The translations under genes were made by a program, and so were the position numbers. The notes beneath the pieces are model-generated. The model was not told the DNA's origin and made no database searches. It was given only the letters and a program-made list of their open reading frames with translations. From assembly GCA_027186245.1 (NCBI GenBank), contig CP114481.1:43369501-43433500 (forward strand): a stretch of DNA of 64,000 bases. The letters are read 5' to 3'. Position 1 is the stretch's first letter. Every line of letters starts with the position of its first letter. The DNA comes from Coriaria nepalensis. Its lineage: Eukaryota > Streptophyta > Magnoliopsida > Cucurbitales > Coriariaceae. Below are positions 50,468 through 63,024 of the stretch, in pieces.

Positions 50468-53180
50468 GACTTGCTTTGAAATAAGTTATTGACTTGAAAT
50501 GACTCATTGAAATGATTTTAAGGTTAAATGAATGCACACTTTCCTTGCAATGATCATTTGCAAGTTATGCAGAAAACTTGTGTTTGCAGTGCAAAAATAG
50601 AATTCGTTCGACTTGCTTTGAAATAAGTTATTGACTTGAAATGACTCATTGAAATGATTTTAACTTAAATGAATGCACACTTTCCTTGCATTGATCATTT
50701 GCAAGTTATGCACAAAACTTCTGTTTGTAGTGCAAAAATAGAATTCGTTGGACTTGCGTTGAATAAAAATATTGACTTGAAATGACTCATTGAAATGATT
50801 TTATGGTTAAACGAATGCACACTTTCCTTGCATTGATCATTTGCTAGTTATCCACAAAACTTGTGTTAGTAGTGCAAAAATAGAATTCGTTCGAATTTCT
50901 TTGAAATAAGTTATTGACTTGAAATGACTCATTGAAATGATTTTATGGTTGAACGAATGCACACTTTCCTTGCATTGATCATTTGCAAGTTATGCATAAA
51001 ACCTGTGTTTGTAGTGCAAAAATAGAATTCGTTCGACTTGCTATGAAATAAGTTATTGACTTGCAATGACTCATTGAAATGATTTTAAGGTTAAACGAAT
51101 GCACACTTTCCTTACAATGATCATTTGCAAGTTATGCACAAAACTTGTGTTTGTAGTGCAAAAATAGAATTCGTTGGACTTGCTTTGAAATAAGTTATTG
51201 ACTTGAAATGACTCATTGAAATGATTTTAAGTTAAACGAATGCACACTTTCCTTGCATTGATCATTTGCAAGTTATGCACAAAACTTGTTTTTGTAGTGC
51301 AAAAATAGAATTCGTTCGACTTGCTTTGAAATAAGTTATTGACTTGAAATGACTCATTGAAATGATTTTATGGTTAAACGAATGCACACTTTCCTTGCAT
51401 TGATCATTTGCAAGTTATGCACAAAACTTGTGTTTGTAGTGCAAAAATAGAATTCGTTCGACTTGCTTTCAAATAAGTTATTGACTTGCAATGACTCGTT
51501 GAAATGATTTTAAGGTTAAACGAATGAACACTTTCCTTGCATTGATCATTAGCAAGTTATGCACAAAACTTCTGTTTGTAGTGCAAAAATAGAATTCGTT
51601 CGACTTGCTATGAAATAAGTTATTGACTTGCAATGACTCATTGAAATGATTTTAAGCTTAAACGAATGCACACTTTCCTTACAATGATCATTTGCAAGTT
51701 ATGCACAAAACTTGTGTTTGTAGTGCAAAAATAGAATTCGTTCGACTTGCATTGAAATAAGTTATTGACTTGAAATGACTCATTGAAATGATTTTAAGTT
51801 AAACGAATGCACACTTTCTTTGCATTGATCATTTGCAAGTTATGCACAAAACTTCTGTTCGTAGTGCAAAAATAGAATTCGTTGGACTTGCGTTGAATAA
51901 AAATATTGACTTGAAATGACTCATTGAAATGATTTTATGGTTAAACGAATGCACACTTTCCTTGCATTGATCATTTGCTAGTTATGCACAAAACTTGTGT
52001 TTGTAGTGCAAAAATAGAATTCGTTCGAATTGGTTTGGAATAAGTTATTGACTTGAAATGACTCATTGAAATGATTTTATGGTTCAACGAATGCACACTT
52101 TCCTTGCATTGATCATTTGCAAGTTATGCACAAAACCTGTGTTTGTAGTGCAAAAATAGAATTCGTTCGACTTGCTATGAAATAAGTTATTGACTTGCAA
52201 TGACTCATTGAAATGATTTTAAGGTTAAACGAATGCACACTTTCCTTACAATGATCATTTGCAAGTTATGCACAAAACTTGTGTTTGTAGTGCAAAAATA
52301 GAATTCGTTCGACTTGCTTTGAAATAAGTTATTGACTTGAAATGACTCATTGAAATGATTTTAAGTTAAACGAATGCACACTTTCCTTCCATTGATCATT
52401 TGCAAGTTATGCACAAAACTTGTGTTTGTAATGCAAAAATAGAATTCGTTCGACTTTCTTTGAAATAAGTTATTGACTTGAAATGACTCATTGAAATGAT
52501 TTTATGGTTAAACGAATGCACACTTTCCTTGCATTGATCATTTGCGAGTTATGCACAAAACTTGTGTTTGTAGTGCAAAAATAGAATTCGTTCGACTTGC
52601 TATGAAATAAGTTATTGACTTGCAATGACTCATTGAAATGATTTTAAGGTTAAACGAATGCACACTTTCCTTACAATGATCATTTGCAAGTTATGCACAA
52701 AACTTGTGTTTGTAGTGCAAAAATAGAATTCGTTCGACTTGCTTTGAAATAAGTTATTGACTTGAAATGACTCATTGAAATGATTTTAAGTTAAACGAAT
52801 GCACACTTTCCTTGCATTGATCATTTGCAAGTTATGCACAAAACTTGTGTTTGTAATGCAAAAATAGAATTCGTTCGACTTTCTTTGAAATAAGTTATTG
52901 ACTTGAAATGACTCATTGAAATGATTTTAAGTTAAATGAATGCACACTTTCCTTGCATTGATCATTTGCAAGTTATGCACAAAACTTCTGTTTGTAGTGC
53001 AAAAATAGAATTCGTTGGACTTGCGTTGAATAAAAATATTGACTTGAAATGACTCATTGAAATGATTTTATGGTTAAACGAATGCACACTTTCCTTGCAT
53101 TGATCATTTGCTAGTTATCCACAAAACTTGTGTTTGTAGTGCAAAAATAGAATTCGTTCGAATTGCTTTGAAATAAGTTA

Positions 53181-56100
53181 TTGACTTGAAATGACTCATT
53201 GAAATGATTTTAAGTTAAACGAATGCACACTTTCCTTGCATTGATCATTTGCAAGTTATGCACAAAACTTCTGTTTGTAGTGCAAAAATAGAATTCGTTG
53301 GACTTGCTTTGAATAAAAATATTGACTTGAAATGACTCATTGAAATGATTTTATGGTTAAACGAATGCACACTTTCCTTGCATTGATCATTTGCAAGTTA
53401 TGCACAAAACTTGTGTTTGTAGTGCAAAAATAGAATTCGTTCGACTTGCTTTGAAATAAGTTATTGACTTGAAATGACTCATTGAAATGATTTTAAGTTA
53501 AACGAATGCACACTTTCCTAGCATTGATCATTTGCAAGTTATGCACAAAACTTCTGTTTGTAGTGCAAAAATAGAATTCGTTGGACTTGCGTTGAATAAA
53601 AATATTGACTTGAAATGACTCATTGAAATGATTTTATGGTTAAACGAATGCACACTTTCCTTGCATTGATCATTTGCAAGTTATGCACAAAACTTGTGTT
53701 TGTAGTGCAAAAATAGAATTCATTCGACTTGCTTTGAAATAAGATATCGACTTGAAATGACTCATTGAAATGATTTTATGGTTGAACGAATGCACACTTT
53801 CCTCGCATTGATCATTTGCAAGTTATGCACAAAACCTGTGTTTGTAGTGCAAAAATAGAATTCGTTCGACTTGCTATGAAATAAGTTATTGACTTGCAAT
53901 GACTCATTGAAATGATTTTAAGGTTAAACGAATGCACACTTTCCTAATAATGATCATTTGCAAGTTATGCACAAAACTTGTGTTTGTAGTGCAAAAATAG
54001 AATTCGTTCGACTTGCTTTGAAATAAGTTATTGACTTGAAATGACTCATTGAAATGATTTTCAGTTAAACGAATGCACACTTTCCTTGCATTGATCATTT
54101 GCAAGTTATGCACAAAACTTGTGTTTGTAGTGCAAAAATAGAATTCGTTCGACTTGCTTTGAAATAAGTTATTGACTTGAAATGACTCATTGAAATGATT
54201 TTAAGTTAAACGAATGCACACTTTCCTTGCATTGATCATTTGCAAGTTATGCACAAAACTTGTGTTTGTAGTGCAAAAATAGAATTCGTTCGACTTGCTT
54301 TGAAATAAGTTATTGACTTGAAATGACTCATTGAAATGATTTTAAGGTTAAATGAATGCACACTTTCCTTGCATTGATCATTTGCTAGTTATGCACAAAA
54401 CTTGTGTTTGTAGTGCAAAAATAGAATTCGTTCGAATTGCTTTGAAATAAGTTATTGACTTGAAATGACTCATTGAAATGATTTTATGGTTGAACGAATG
54501 CACACTTTCCTTGCATTGATCATTTGCAAGTTATGCACAAAACCTGTGTTTGTAGTGCAAAAATAGAATTCATTCGACTTGCTATGAAATAAGTTATTGA
54601 CTTGCAATGACTCATTGAAATGATTTTAAGGTTAAACGAATGCACACTTTCCTTACAATGATCATTTGCAAGTTACGCACAAAACTTGTGTTTGTAGTGC
54701 AAAAATAGAATTCGTTCGACTTGCTTTGAAATAAGTTATTGACTTGAAATGACTCATTGAAATGATTTTAAGTTAAACGAATGCACACTTTCCTTGCATT
54801 GATCATTTGCAAGTTATGCACAAAACTTTTGTTTGTAGTGCAAAAATAGAATTCGTTCGACTTGCTTTGAAATAAGTTATTGACTTGAAATGACTCATTG
54901 AAATGATTTTAAGTTAAACGAATGCACACTTTCCTTGCATTGATCATTTGCAAGTTATGCACAAAACTTGTGTTTGTAGTGCAAAAATAGAATTCGTTTG
55001 ACTTGCTTTGAAATAAGTTATTGACTTGAAATGACTCATTGAAATGATTTTATGGTTAAACGAATGCACACTTTCCTTGCATTGATCATTTGCTAGTTAT
55101 CCACAAAACTTGTGTTTGTAGTGCAAAAATAGAATTCGTTCGAATTGCTTTCAAATAAGTTATTGACTTGAAATGACTCATTGAAATGATTTTATGGTTG
55201 AACGAATGCACACTTTCCTTGCATTGATCATTTGCAAGTTATGCACAAAACCTGTGTTTGTAGTGCAAAAATAGAATTCGTTCGACTTGCTATGAAATAA
55301 GTTATTGACTTGCAATGACTCATTGAAATGATTTTAAGGTTAAACGAATGCACACTTTCCTTACAATGATCATTTGCAAGTTATGCACAAAACTTGTGTT
55401 TGTAGTGCAAAAATAGAATTCATTCGACTTGCTTTGAAATAAGATATCGACTTGAAATGACTCATTGAAATGATTTTAAGTTAAACGAATGCACACTTTC
55501 CTTGCATTGATCATTCGCAAGTTATGCACAAAACTTCTGTTTGTAGTGCAAAAATAGAATTCGTTCGACTTGCTTTGAAATAAGTTATTGACTTGAAATG
55601 AGTCATTGAAATGATTTTAAGGTTAAATGAATGCACACTTTCCTTGCAATGATCATTTGCAAGTTATGCAGAAAACTTGTGTTTGCAGTGCAAAAATAGA
55701 ATTCGTTCGACTTGCTTTGAAATAAGTTATTGACTTGAAATGACTCATTGAAATGATTTTAAGTTAAAGGAAAGCACACTTTCCTTGCATTGATCATTTG
55801 CAAGTTATGCACAAAACTTCTATTTGTAGTCCCAAAATAGAATTCGTTGGACTTGCTTTGAATAAAAATATTGACTTGAAATGACTCATTGAAATGATTT
55901 TATGGTTAAACGAATGCACACTTTCCTTGCATTGATCATTTGCAAGTTATGCACAAAACTTGTGTTTGTAGTGCAAAAATAGAATTCGTTCGACTTGCTT
56001 TCAAATAAGTTATTGACTTGCAATGACTCATTGAAATGATTTTAAGGTTAAACGAATGAACACTTTCCTCGCATTGATCATTAGCAAGTTATGCACAAAA

Positions 56101-58540
56101 CTTGTGTTTGTAGTGCAAAAATAGAATTCGTTCGACATGCTTTGAAATAAGTTATTGACTTGAAATGACTCATTGAAATGATTTTAAGGTTAAACGAATG
56201 CACACTTTCCTTGCAATGATCATTTGCAAGTTATGCACAAAACTTGTGTTTGTAGTGCAAAAATAGAATTCGTTCGACTTACTTTGAAATAAATTATTGA
56301 CTTGAAATGACTCATTGAAATGATTTTAAGTTAAACGAATGCACACTTTCCTTGCATTGATCATTTGCAAGTTATGCACAAAACTTCTGTTTGTAGTGCA
56401 AAAATAGAATTCGTTGGACTTGCGTTGAATAAAAATATTGACTTGAAATGACTCATTGAAATGATTTTATGGTTAAACGAATGCACACTTTCCTTGCATT
56501 GATCATTTGCTAGTTATGCACAAAACTTGTGTTTGTAGTGCAAAAATAGAATTCGTTCGACTTGCTTTCAAATAAGTTATTGACTTGCAATGACTCATTG
56601 AAATGATTTTAAGGTTAAACGAATGAACACTTTCCTTGCATTGATCATTAGCAAGTTATGCACAAAACTTGTGTTTGTAGTGCAAAAATAGAATTCGTTC
56701 GACATGCTATGAAATAAGTTATTGACTTGAAATGACTCATTGAAATGTTTTTAAGGTTAAACGAATGCACACTTTCCTTGCAATGATCATTTGCAAGTTA
56801 TGCACAAAACTTGTGTTTGTAGTGCAAAAATAGAATTCGTTCGACTTACTTTGAAATAAATTATTGACTTGAAATGACTCATTGAAATGATTTTAAGTTA
56901 AACGAATGCACACTTTCCTTGCATTGATCATTCGCAAGTTATGCACAAAACTTCTGTTTGTAGTGCAAAAATAGAATTCGTTGGACTTGCGTTGAATAAA
57001 AATATTGACTTGAAATGACTCATTGAAATGATTTTATGGTTAAACGAATGCACACTTTCCTTGCATTGATCATTTGCTAGTTATGCACAAAACTTGTGTT
57101 TGTAGTGCAAAAATAGAATTCGTTCGAATTGCTTTGAAATAAGTTATTGACTTGAAATGACTCATTGAAATGATTTTATGGTTGAACGAATGCACACTTT
57201 CCTTACATTGATCATTTGCAAGTTATGCACAAAACCTGTGTTTGTAGTGCAAAAATAGAATTCGTTCGACTTGCTTTGAAATAAGTTATTGACTTGAAAT
57301 GACTCATTGAAATGATTTTAAGTTAAATGAACTCACACTTTCCTTGCATTGATCATTTGCAAGTTATGCACAAAACTTCTGTTTGTAGTGCAAAAATAGA
57401 ATTCGTTGGACTTGCGTTGAATAAAAATATTGACTTGAAATGACTCATTGAAATGATTTTATGGTTAAACGAATGCACACTTTCCTTGCATTGATCATTT
57501 GCAAGTTATGCACAAAACTTGTGTTTGTAGTGCAAAAATAGAATTCATTCGACTTGCTTTGAAATAAGATATCGACTTGAAATGACTCATTGAAATGATT
57601 TTATGGTTGAACGAATGCACACTTTCCTTGCATTCATCATTTGCAAGTTATGCACAAAACTTGTGTTTGCAGTGCAAAAATAGAATTCGTTCGACTTGCT
57701 TTGAAATAAGTTATTGACTTTAAATGACTCATTGAAATGATTTTAAGGTTAAACGAATGCACACTTTCCTTGCAGTGATCATTTGCAAGTTATGCACAAA
57801 ACTTGTGTTTGTAGTGCAAAAATAGAATTCGTTAGACTTACTTTGAAATAAATTATTGACTTGAAATGACTCATTGAAATGATTTTAAGTTAAATGAACG
57901 CACACTTTCCTTGCATTGATCATTTGCGAGTTATGCACAAAACTTCTGTTTGTAGTGCAAAAATAGAATTCGTTTGACTTGCTTTGAATAAAAATATTGA
58001 CTTGAAATGACTCATTGAAATGATTTTAAGGTTAAATGAATGCACACTTTCCTTGCAATGATCATTTGCAAGTTATGCAGAAAACTTGTGTTTGCAGTGC
58101 AAAAATAGAATTCGTTCGACTTGCTTTGAAATAAGTTATTGACTTGAAATAACTCATTGAAATGATTTTAAGTTAAACGAATGCACCCTTTCCTTGCATT
58201 GATCATTTGCAAGTTATGCACAAAACTTCTGTTTGTAGTGCAAAAATAGAATTCGTTGGACTTGCGTTAAATAAAAATATTGACTTGAAATGACTCATTG
58301 AAATGATTTTATGGTTAAACGAATGCACACTTTCCTTGCATTGATCATTTGCTAGTTATGCACAAAACTTGTGTTTGTAGTGCAAAAATAGAATTCGTTC
58401 GACTTGCTTTCAAATAAGTTATTGACTTGCAATGACTCATTGAAATGATTTTAAGGTTAAACGAATGAACACTTTCCTTGCATTGATCATTAGCAAGTTA
58501 TGCACAAAACTTGTGTTTGTAGTGCAAAAATAGAATTCGT
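53181..58540. repeat. Mosaic satellite region with no clean HOR
   Basis: Blocks of a few monomers resemble scattered parts of the window. Near 55830 there is an agtcccaaaa monomer like those of HOR B. Near 56.1 and 56.7 kb two similar gacatgc blocks lie about 565 bp apart. From about 57.0 to 57.7 kb the order matches 47.4-48.1 kb at a constant 9,636-bp offset (gaactcac at 47693 and 57329; attcattc-gact monomers at 47915 and 57551). Towards the right end the gaataaaaat motif is uncoupled from its usual companions. No unique sequence is present. Confidence 0.75.
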
Positions 58541-59171
58541 TCGACTTGCTTTGAAATAAGTTATTGACTGGAAATGACTCATTGAAATGATTTTAAGGTT
58601 AAACGAATGCACACTTTCCTTGCATTGATCATTTGCAAGTTATGCACAAAACTTGTGTTTGTAGTGCAAAAATAGAATTCATTTGACTTGCTTTGAATAA
58701 AAATATTGACTTCAAATGACTCATTGAAATGATTTTAAGGTTAAACGAATGCACACTTTCCTTGCATTGATCATTTGCAAGTTATGCACAAAAGTTGTGT
58801 TTGTAATGCAAAAATAGAATTCGTTCGACTTGCTTTGAAATAAGTTATTGACTTGAAATGACTCATTGAAATGATTTTAAGGTTAAACGAATGCACACTT
58901 TCCTTGCATTGATCATTTGCAAATTATGCACAAAACTTGTGTTTGTAGTGCAAAAATAGAATGCGTTCGACTTGCTTTGAAATAAGTTATTGACTTGAAA
59001 TGACTCATTGAAATGATTTTTAGGTTAAACGAATGCACACTTTCCTTGCATTGATCATTTGCAAGTTATGCACAAAACTTGTGTTTGTAGTGAAAAAATA
59101 GAATTCGTTCGAATTGCTTTGAAAGAAGATATTGACTTGAAATGACTCATTGAAATGATTGTAAGGTTAAA

Positions 59172-59519
59172 CGAACGCACACTTTGCTTGCATTGATCAT
59201 TTGCAAGTTATGCACAAAACTTGTTTTTGTAATGCAAAAATAGAATGCGTTTGACTTGCCTCGAAAGAAGATATTGACTTGAAATGACTCATTAAAATGA
59301 TTGTAGGTTAAACGAATGCACACTTTCCTTGCATTGATCATTTGCAAGTTATGCACAAAACTTGTGTTTTTAGTGCAAAAATAGAATGCGTTTGACTTGC
59401 TTTGAAAGAAGATATTGAGTTGAAATGACTCATTGAAATGATTTTAAGGTTAAACGAATGGACACTTTCCTTGCAATGATCATTTGGAAGTTATGCACAA
59501 AACTTGTGTTTGTAGTGCA
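59172..59519. repeat. Isolated relative of the pentamer start
   Basis: The cgaacgcacactttgcttg variant at 59172 lies 2,129 bp (about 15 monomers) before the first pentamer copy at 61301. It is followed by the same gtttttgtaatgc, gaatgcgtttgac and gagttg variants for about two monomers. It then continues into gcaatgatcatttggaag, which is also what follows the broken third pentamer at 63.02 kb. It includes one 141-bp monomer (tgattgtaggttaaac near 59303). Confidence 0.75.
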
Positions 59520-59819
59520 AAAATAGAATCCGTTCGACTTGCTTTGAAATAAGTTATTGACTTGAAATGACTCATTGAAATGATTTTAAGGTTAAACGAA
59601 TGCACACTTTCCTTGCATTGATCATTTGCAAGTTATGCACAAAAGGTGTGTTTATAGTGAAAAAGTAGAATTCGTTCGAATTGCTTTGAAATAAGTTATT
59701 GACTTGAAATGACTCATTGAAATGATTTTAAGGTTAAACGAGTGCACACTTTCCTTGCATTGATCATTCGCAAGTTATGCACAAAAGTTGTGTTTGTAGT
59801 GAAAAAATAGAATTCGTTC

Positions 59820-60671
59820 GAATTGCTTTGAAAGAAGATATTGAGTTGAAATGACTCATTGAAATGATTGTAAGGTTAAACGAATGCACACTTTCCTTGC
59901 ATTGATCATTTGCAAGTAATGCACAAAAGTTGTGTTTGTAGTGAAAAAATAGAACTCGTTCGAATTGCTTTGAAAGAAGATATTGAGTTGAAATGACTCA
60001 TTGAAATGATTTTAAGGGTAAACGAATGCACACTTTCCTTGCATTGATCATTTGCAAGTTATGCACAAAAGTTGTGTTTGTAGTGAAAAAATAGAATTCG
60101 TTCGAATTGCTTTGAAAGAAGATATTGAGTTGAAATGACTCATTGAAATGATTGTAAGGTTAAACGAATGCACACTTTCCTTGCATTGATCATTTGCAAG
60201 TAATGCACAAAAGTTGTGTTTGTAGTGAAAAAATAGAACTCGTTCGAATTGCTTTGAAAGAAGATATTGAGTTGAAATGACTCATTGAAATGATTTTAAG
60301 GGTAAACGAATGCACACTTTCCTTGCATTGATCATTTGCAAGTTATGCACAAAAGTTGTGTTTGTAGTGAAAAAATAGAACTCGTTCGAATTGCTTTGAA
60401 AGAAGATATTGAGTTGAAATGACTCATTGAAATGATTGTAAGGTTAAACGAATGCACACTTTCCTTGCATTGATCATTTGCAAGTAATGCACAAAAGTTG
60501 TGTTTGTAGTGAAAAAATAGAACTCGTTCGAATTGCTTTGAAAGAAGATATTGAGTTGAAATGACTCATTGAAATGATTTTAAGGGTAAACGAATGCACA
60601 CTTTCCTTGCATTGATCATTTGCAAGTTATGCACAAAAGTTGTGTTTGTAATGCAAAAATAGAATTCGTTC
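59820..60671. repeat. Dimeric higher-order repeat, three copies (284 bp each)
   Basis: Two monomer types alternate: one with tgattgtaagg and gcaagtaatgc, the next with ttttaagggtaaacg and gcaagttatgc. The gcaagtaatg marker occurs at about 59913, 60197 and 60481, exactly 284 bp apart. The six monomers total 852 bp, or 6 x 142. The gaactcg variant, which destroys EcoRI, travels with most of them. Confidence 0.9.
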
Positions 60672-61239
60672 GACTTGCTTTGAAATAAGTTATTGACTTG
60701 AAATGACTCATTGAAATGATTTTAAGGTTAAACGAATGCACACTTTCCTTGCATTGATCAATTGCAAGTTAAGCACAAAACTTGTGTTTGTAGTGCAAAA
60801 ATAGAATCCGTTCGACTTGCTTTGAAATAAGTTATTGACTTGAAATGACTCATTGAAATGATTTTAAGGTTAAACGAATGCACACTTTCCTTGCATTGAT
60901 CATTTGCAAGTTATGCACAAAAGGTGTGTTTATAGTGAAAAAGTAGAATTCGTTCGAATTGCTTTGAAATAAGTTATTGACTTGAAATGACTCATTGAAA
61001 TGATTTTAAGGTTAAACGAGTGCACACTTTCCTTGCATTGATCATTCGCAAGTTATGCACAAAAGTTGTGTTTGTAGTAAAAAAGTAGAATTCGTTCGAA
61101 TTGCTTTGAAATAAGTTATTGACTTGAAATGACTCATTGAAATGATTTTAAGGTTAAACGAGTGCACACTTTCCTTGCATTGATCATTCGCAAGTTATGC
61201 ACAAAAGTTGTGTTTGTAGTGAAAAAATAGAATTCGTTC

Positions 61240-61949
61240 GAATTGCTTTGAAAGAAGATATTGACTTGAAATGACTCATTCAAATGATTGTAAGGTTAAA
61301 CGAACGCACACTTTGCTTGCATTGATCATTTGCAAGTTATGCACAAAACTTGTTTTTGTAATGCAAAAATAGAATGCGTTTGACTTGCCTTGAAAGAAGA
61401 TATTGACTTGAAATGACTCATTAAAATGATTGTAAGGTTAAACGAATGCACACTTTCCTTGCATTGATCATTTGCAAGTTATGCACAAAACTTGTGTTTT
61501 TAGTGCAAAAATAGAATGCGTTTGACTTGCTTTGAAAGAAGATATTGAGTTGAAATGACTCATTGAAATGATTTTAAGGTTAAACGAATGGACACTTTCC
61601 TTGCATTGATCATTTGCAAGTTATGGACAAAACTTGTGTTTGTAGTGAAAAAATAGAATTCGTTCGAATTGCTTTGAAAGAAGATATTGAGTTGAAATGA
61701 CTCATTGAAATGATTTCAAGGTTAAATGAATCGACACTTTCTTTGCATTGATCATTTGCAAGTTATGCACCAAACTTGTGTTTGTAGTGCAAAAATAGAA
61801 TTTGTTCGACTTGCTTTGAAATAAGTTATTGACTTGAAATGACTCATTGAAATAATTGTAAGGTTAAACGAATGCACACTTTCCTTGCATTGATCATTTG
61901 CAAGTTATGCACAAAAGTTGTGTTTGTAGTGAAAAAATAGAATTCGTTC
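61240..61949. repeat. Pentameric higher-order repeat, copy 1 (710 bp)
   Basis: Markers at 710-bp steps are cgaacgcacactttgcttg at 61301, 62011 and 62721, and monomer starts at 61240, 61950 and 62660. The five monomers carry in order: gaacgcac/gtttttgtaatgc, gcctt with attaaaatg, a gagttg monomer with gaatggacac, gatttcaagg with gaatcgacac, and aataattgtaagg. 710 is exactly 5 x 142, with no 141-bp member. Copy 1 has attcaaatg near 61279 where later copies have attgaaatg. Confidence 0.9.
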
Positions 61950-62659
61950 AAATTGCTTTGACAGAAGATATTGACTTGAAATGACTCATTGAAATGATTG
62001 TAAGGTTAAACGAACGCACACTTTGCTTGCATTGATCATTTGCAAGTTATGCACAAAACTTGTTTTTGTAATGCAAAAATAGAATGCGTTTGACTTGCCT
62101 TGAAAGAAGATATTGACTTGAAATGACTCATTAAAATGATTGTAAGGTTAAACGAATGCACACTTTCCTTGCATTGATCATTTGCAAGTTATGCACAAAA
62201 CTTGTGTTTTTAGTGCAAAAATAGAATGCGTTTGACTTGCTTTGAAAGAAGATATTGAGTTGAAATGACTCATTGAAATGATTTTAAGGTTAAACGAATG
62301 GACACTTTCCTTGCATTGATCATTTGCAAGTTATGGACAAAACTTGTGTTTGTAGTGAAAAAATAGAATTCGTTCGAATTGCTTTGAAAGAAGATATTGA
62401 GTTGAAATGACTCATTGAAATGATTTCAAGGTTAAATGAATCGACACTTTCTTTGCATTGATCATTTGCAAGTTATGCACCAAACTTGTGTTTGTAGTGC
62501 AAAAATAGAATTTGTTCGACTTGCTTTGAAATAAGTTATTGACTTGAAATGACTCATTGAAATAATTGTAAGGTTAAACGAATGCACACTTTCCTTGCAT
62601 TGATCATTTGCAAGTTATGCACAAAAGTTGTGTTTGTAGTGAAAAAATAGAATTCGTTC
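61950..62659. repeat. Pentameric higher-order repeat, copy 2 (710 bp)
   Basis: It is colinear with copy 1 over 710 bp. It opens with cgttcaaattgctttgacag, a pair of rare variants also opening copy 3 at 62660. Copy 2 and copy 3 therefore share an ancestor that is younger than the split from copy 1. Confidence 0.9.
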
Positions 62660-63024
62660 AAATTGCTTTGACAGAAGATATTGACTTGAAATGACTCATT
62701 GAAATGATTGTAAGGTTAAACGAACGCACACTTTGCTTGCATTGATCATTTGCAAGTTATGCACAAAACTTGTTTTTGTAATGCAAAAATAGAATGCGTT
62801 TGACTTGCCTTGAAAGAAGATATTGACTTGAAATGACTCATTAAAATGATTGTAAGGTTAAACAAATGCACACTTTCCTTGCATTGATCATTTGCAAGTT
62901 ATGCACAAAACTTGTGTTTTTAGTGCAAAAATAGAATGCGTTTGACTTGCTTTGAAAGAAGATATTGAGTTGAAATGACTCATTGAAATGATTTTAAGGT
63001 TAAACGAATGGACACTTTCCTTGC
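62660..63024. repeat. Pentameric higher-order repeat, copy 3 (partial)
   Basis: It follows copy 2 for about two and a half monomers. It then switches near 63.02 kb to a gcaatgatcatttggaag monomer like the one near 59475. The switch falls inside a monomer, as expected for unequal exchange at homologous positions. Confidence 0.85.

Larger units (their letters stand above)
47348..53180. repeat. 38-monomer higher-order repeat B, copy 3 (with extra seven monomers, end approximate)
   Basis: The start marker lies 5,387 bp after copy 2's. The first kilobase (47.4-48.5 kb) is replaced by different monomers, including aagatatcgac and gaactcacac variants. Order matching copy 2 is clear from about 48.6 kb. 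After an internal 993-bp duplication the offset becomes 6,378 bp (44908 to 51286; 46640 to 53018), which is 5,385 plus 993. Colinearity ends at about 53.2 kb, where aagttaaacg replaces the expected ttgaacg monomer. Confidence 0.82.

Noticed and set aside
53904..54113. Minus-strand open frame of 69 codons
   Set aside because: Repeat read-through: the start and end of the peptide are the same satellite segment (HNLQM... repeated), so not a gene.
59147..59356. Minus-strand open frame of 69 codons
   Set aside because: Same frame and same peptide pattern as 53904-54113. It spans the lone 141-bp monomer near 59303, so it is an artefact of monomer length.
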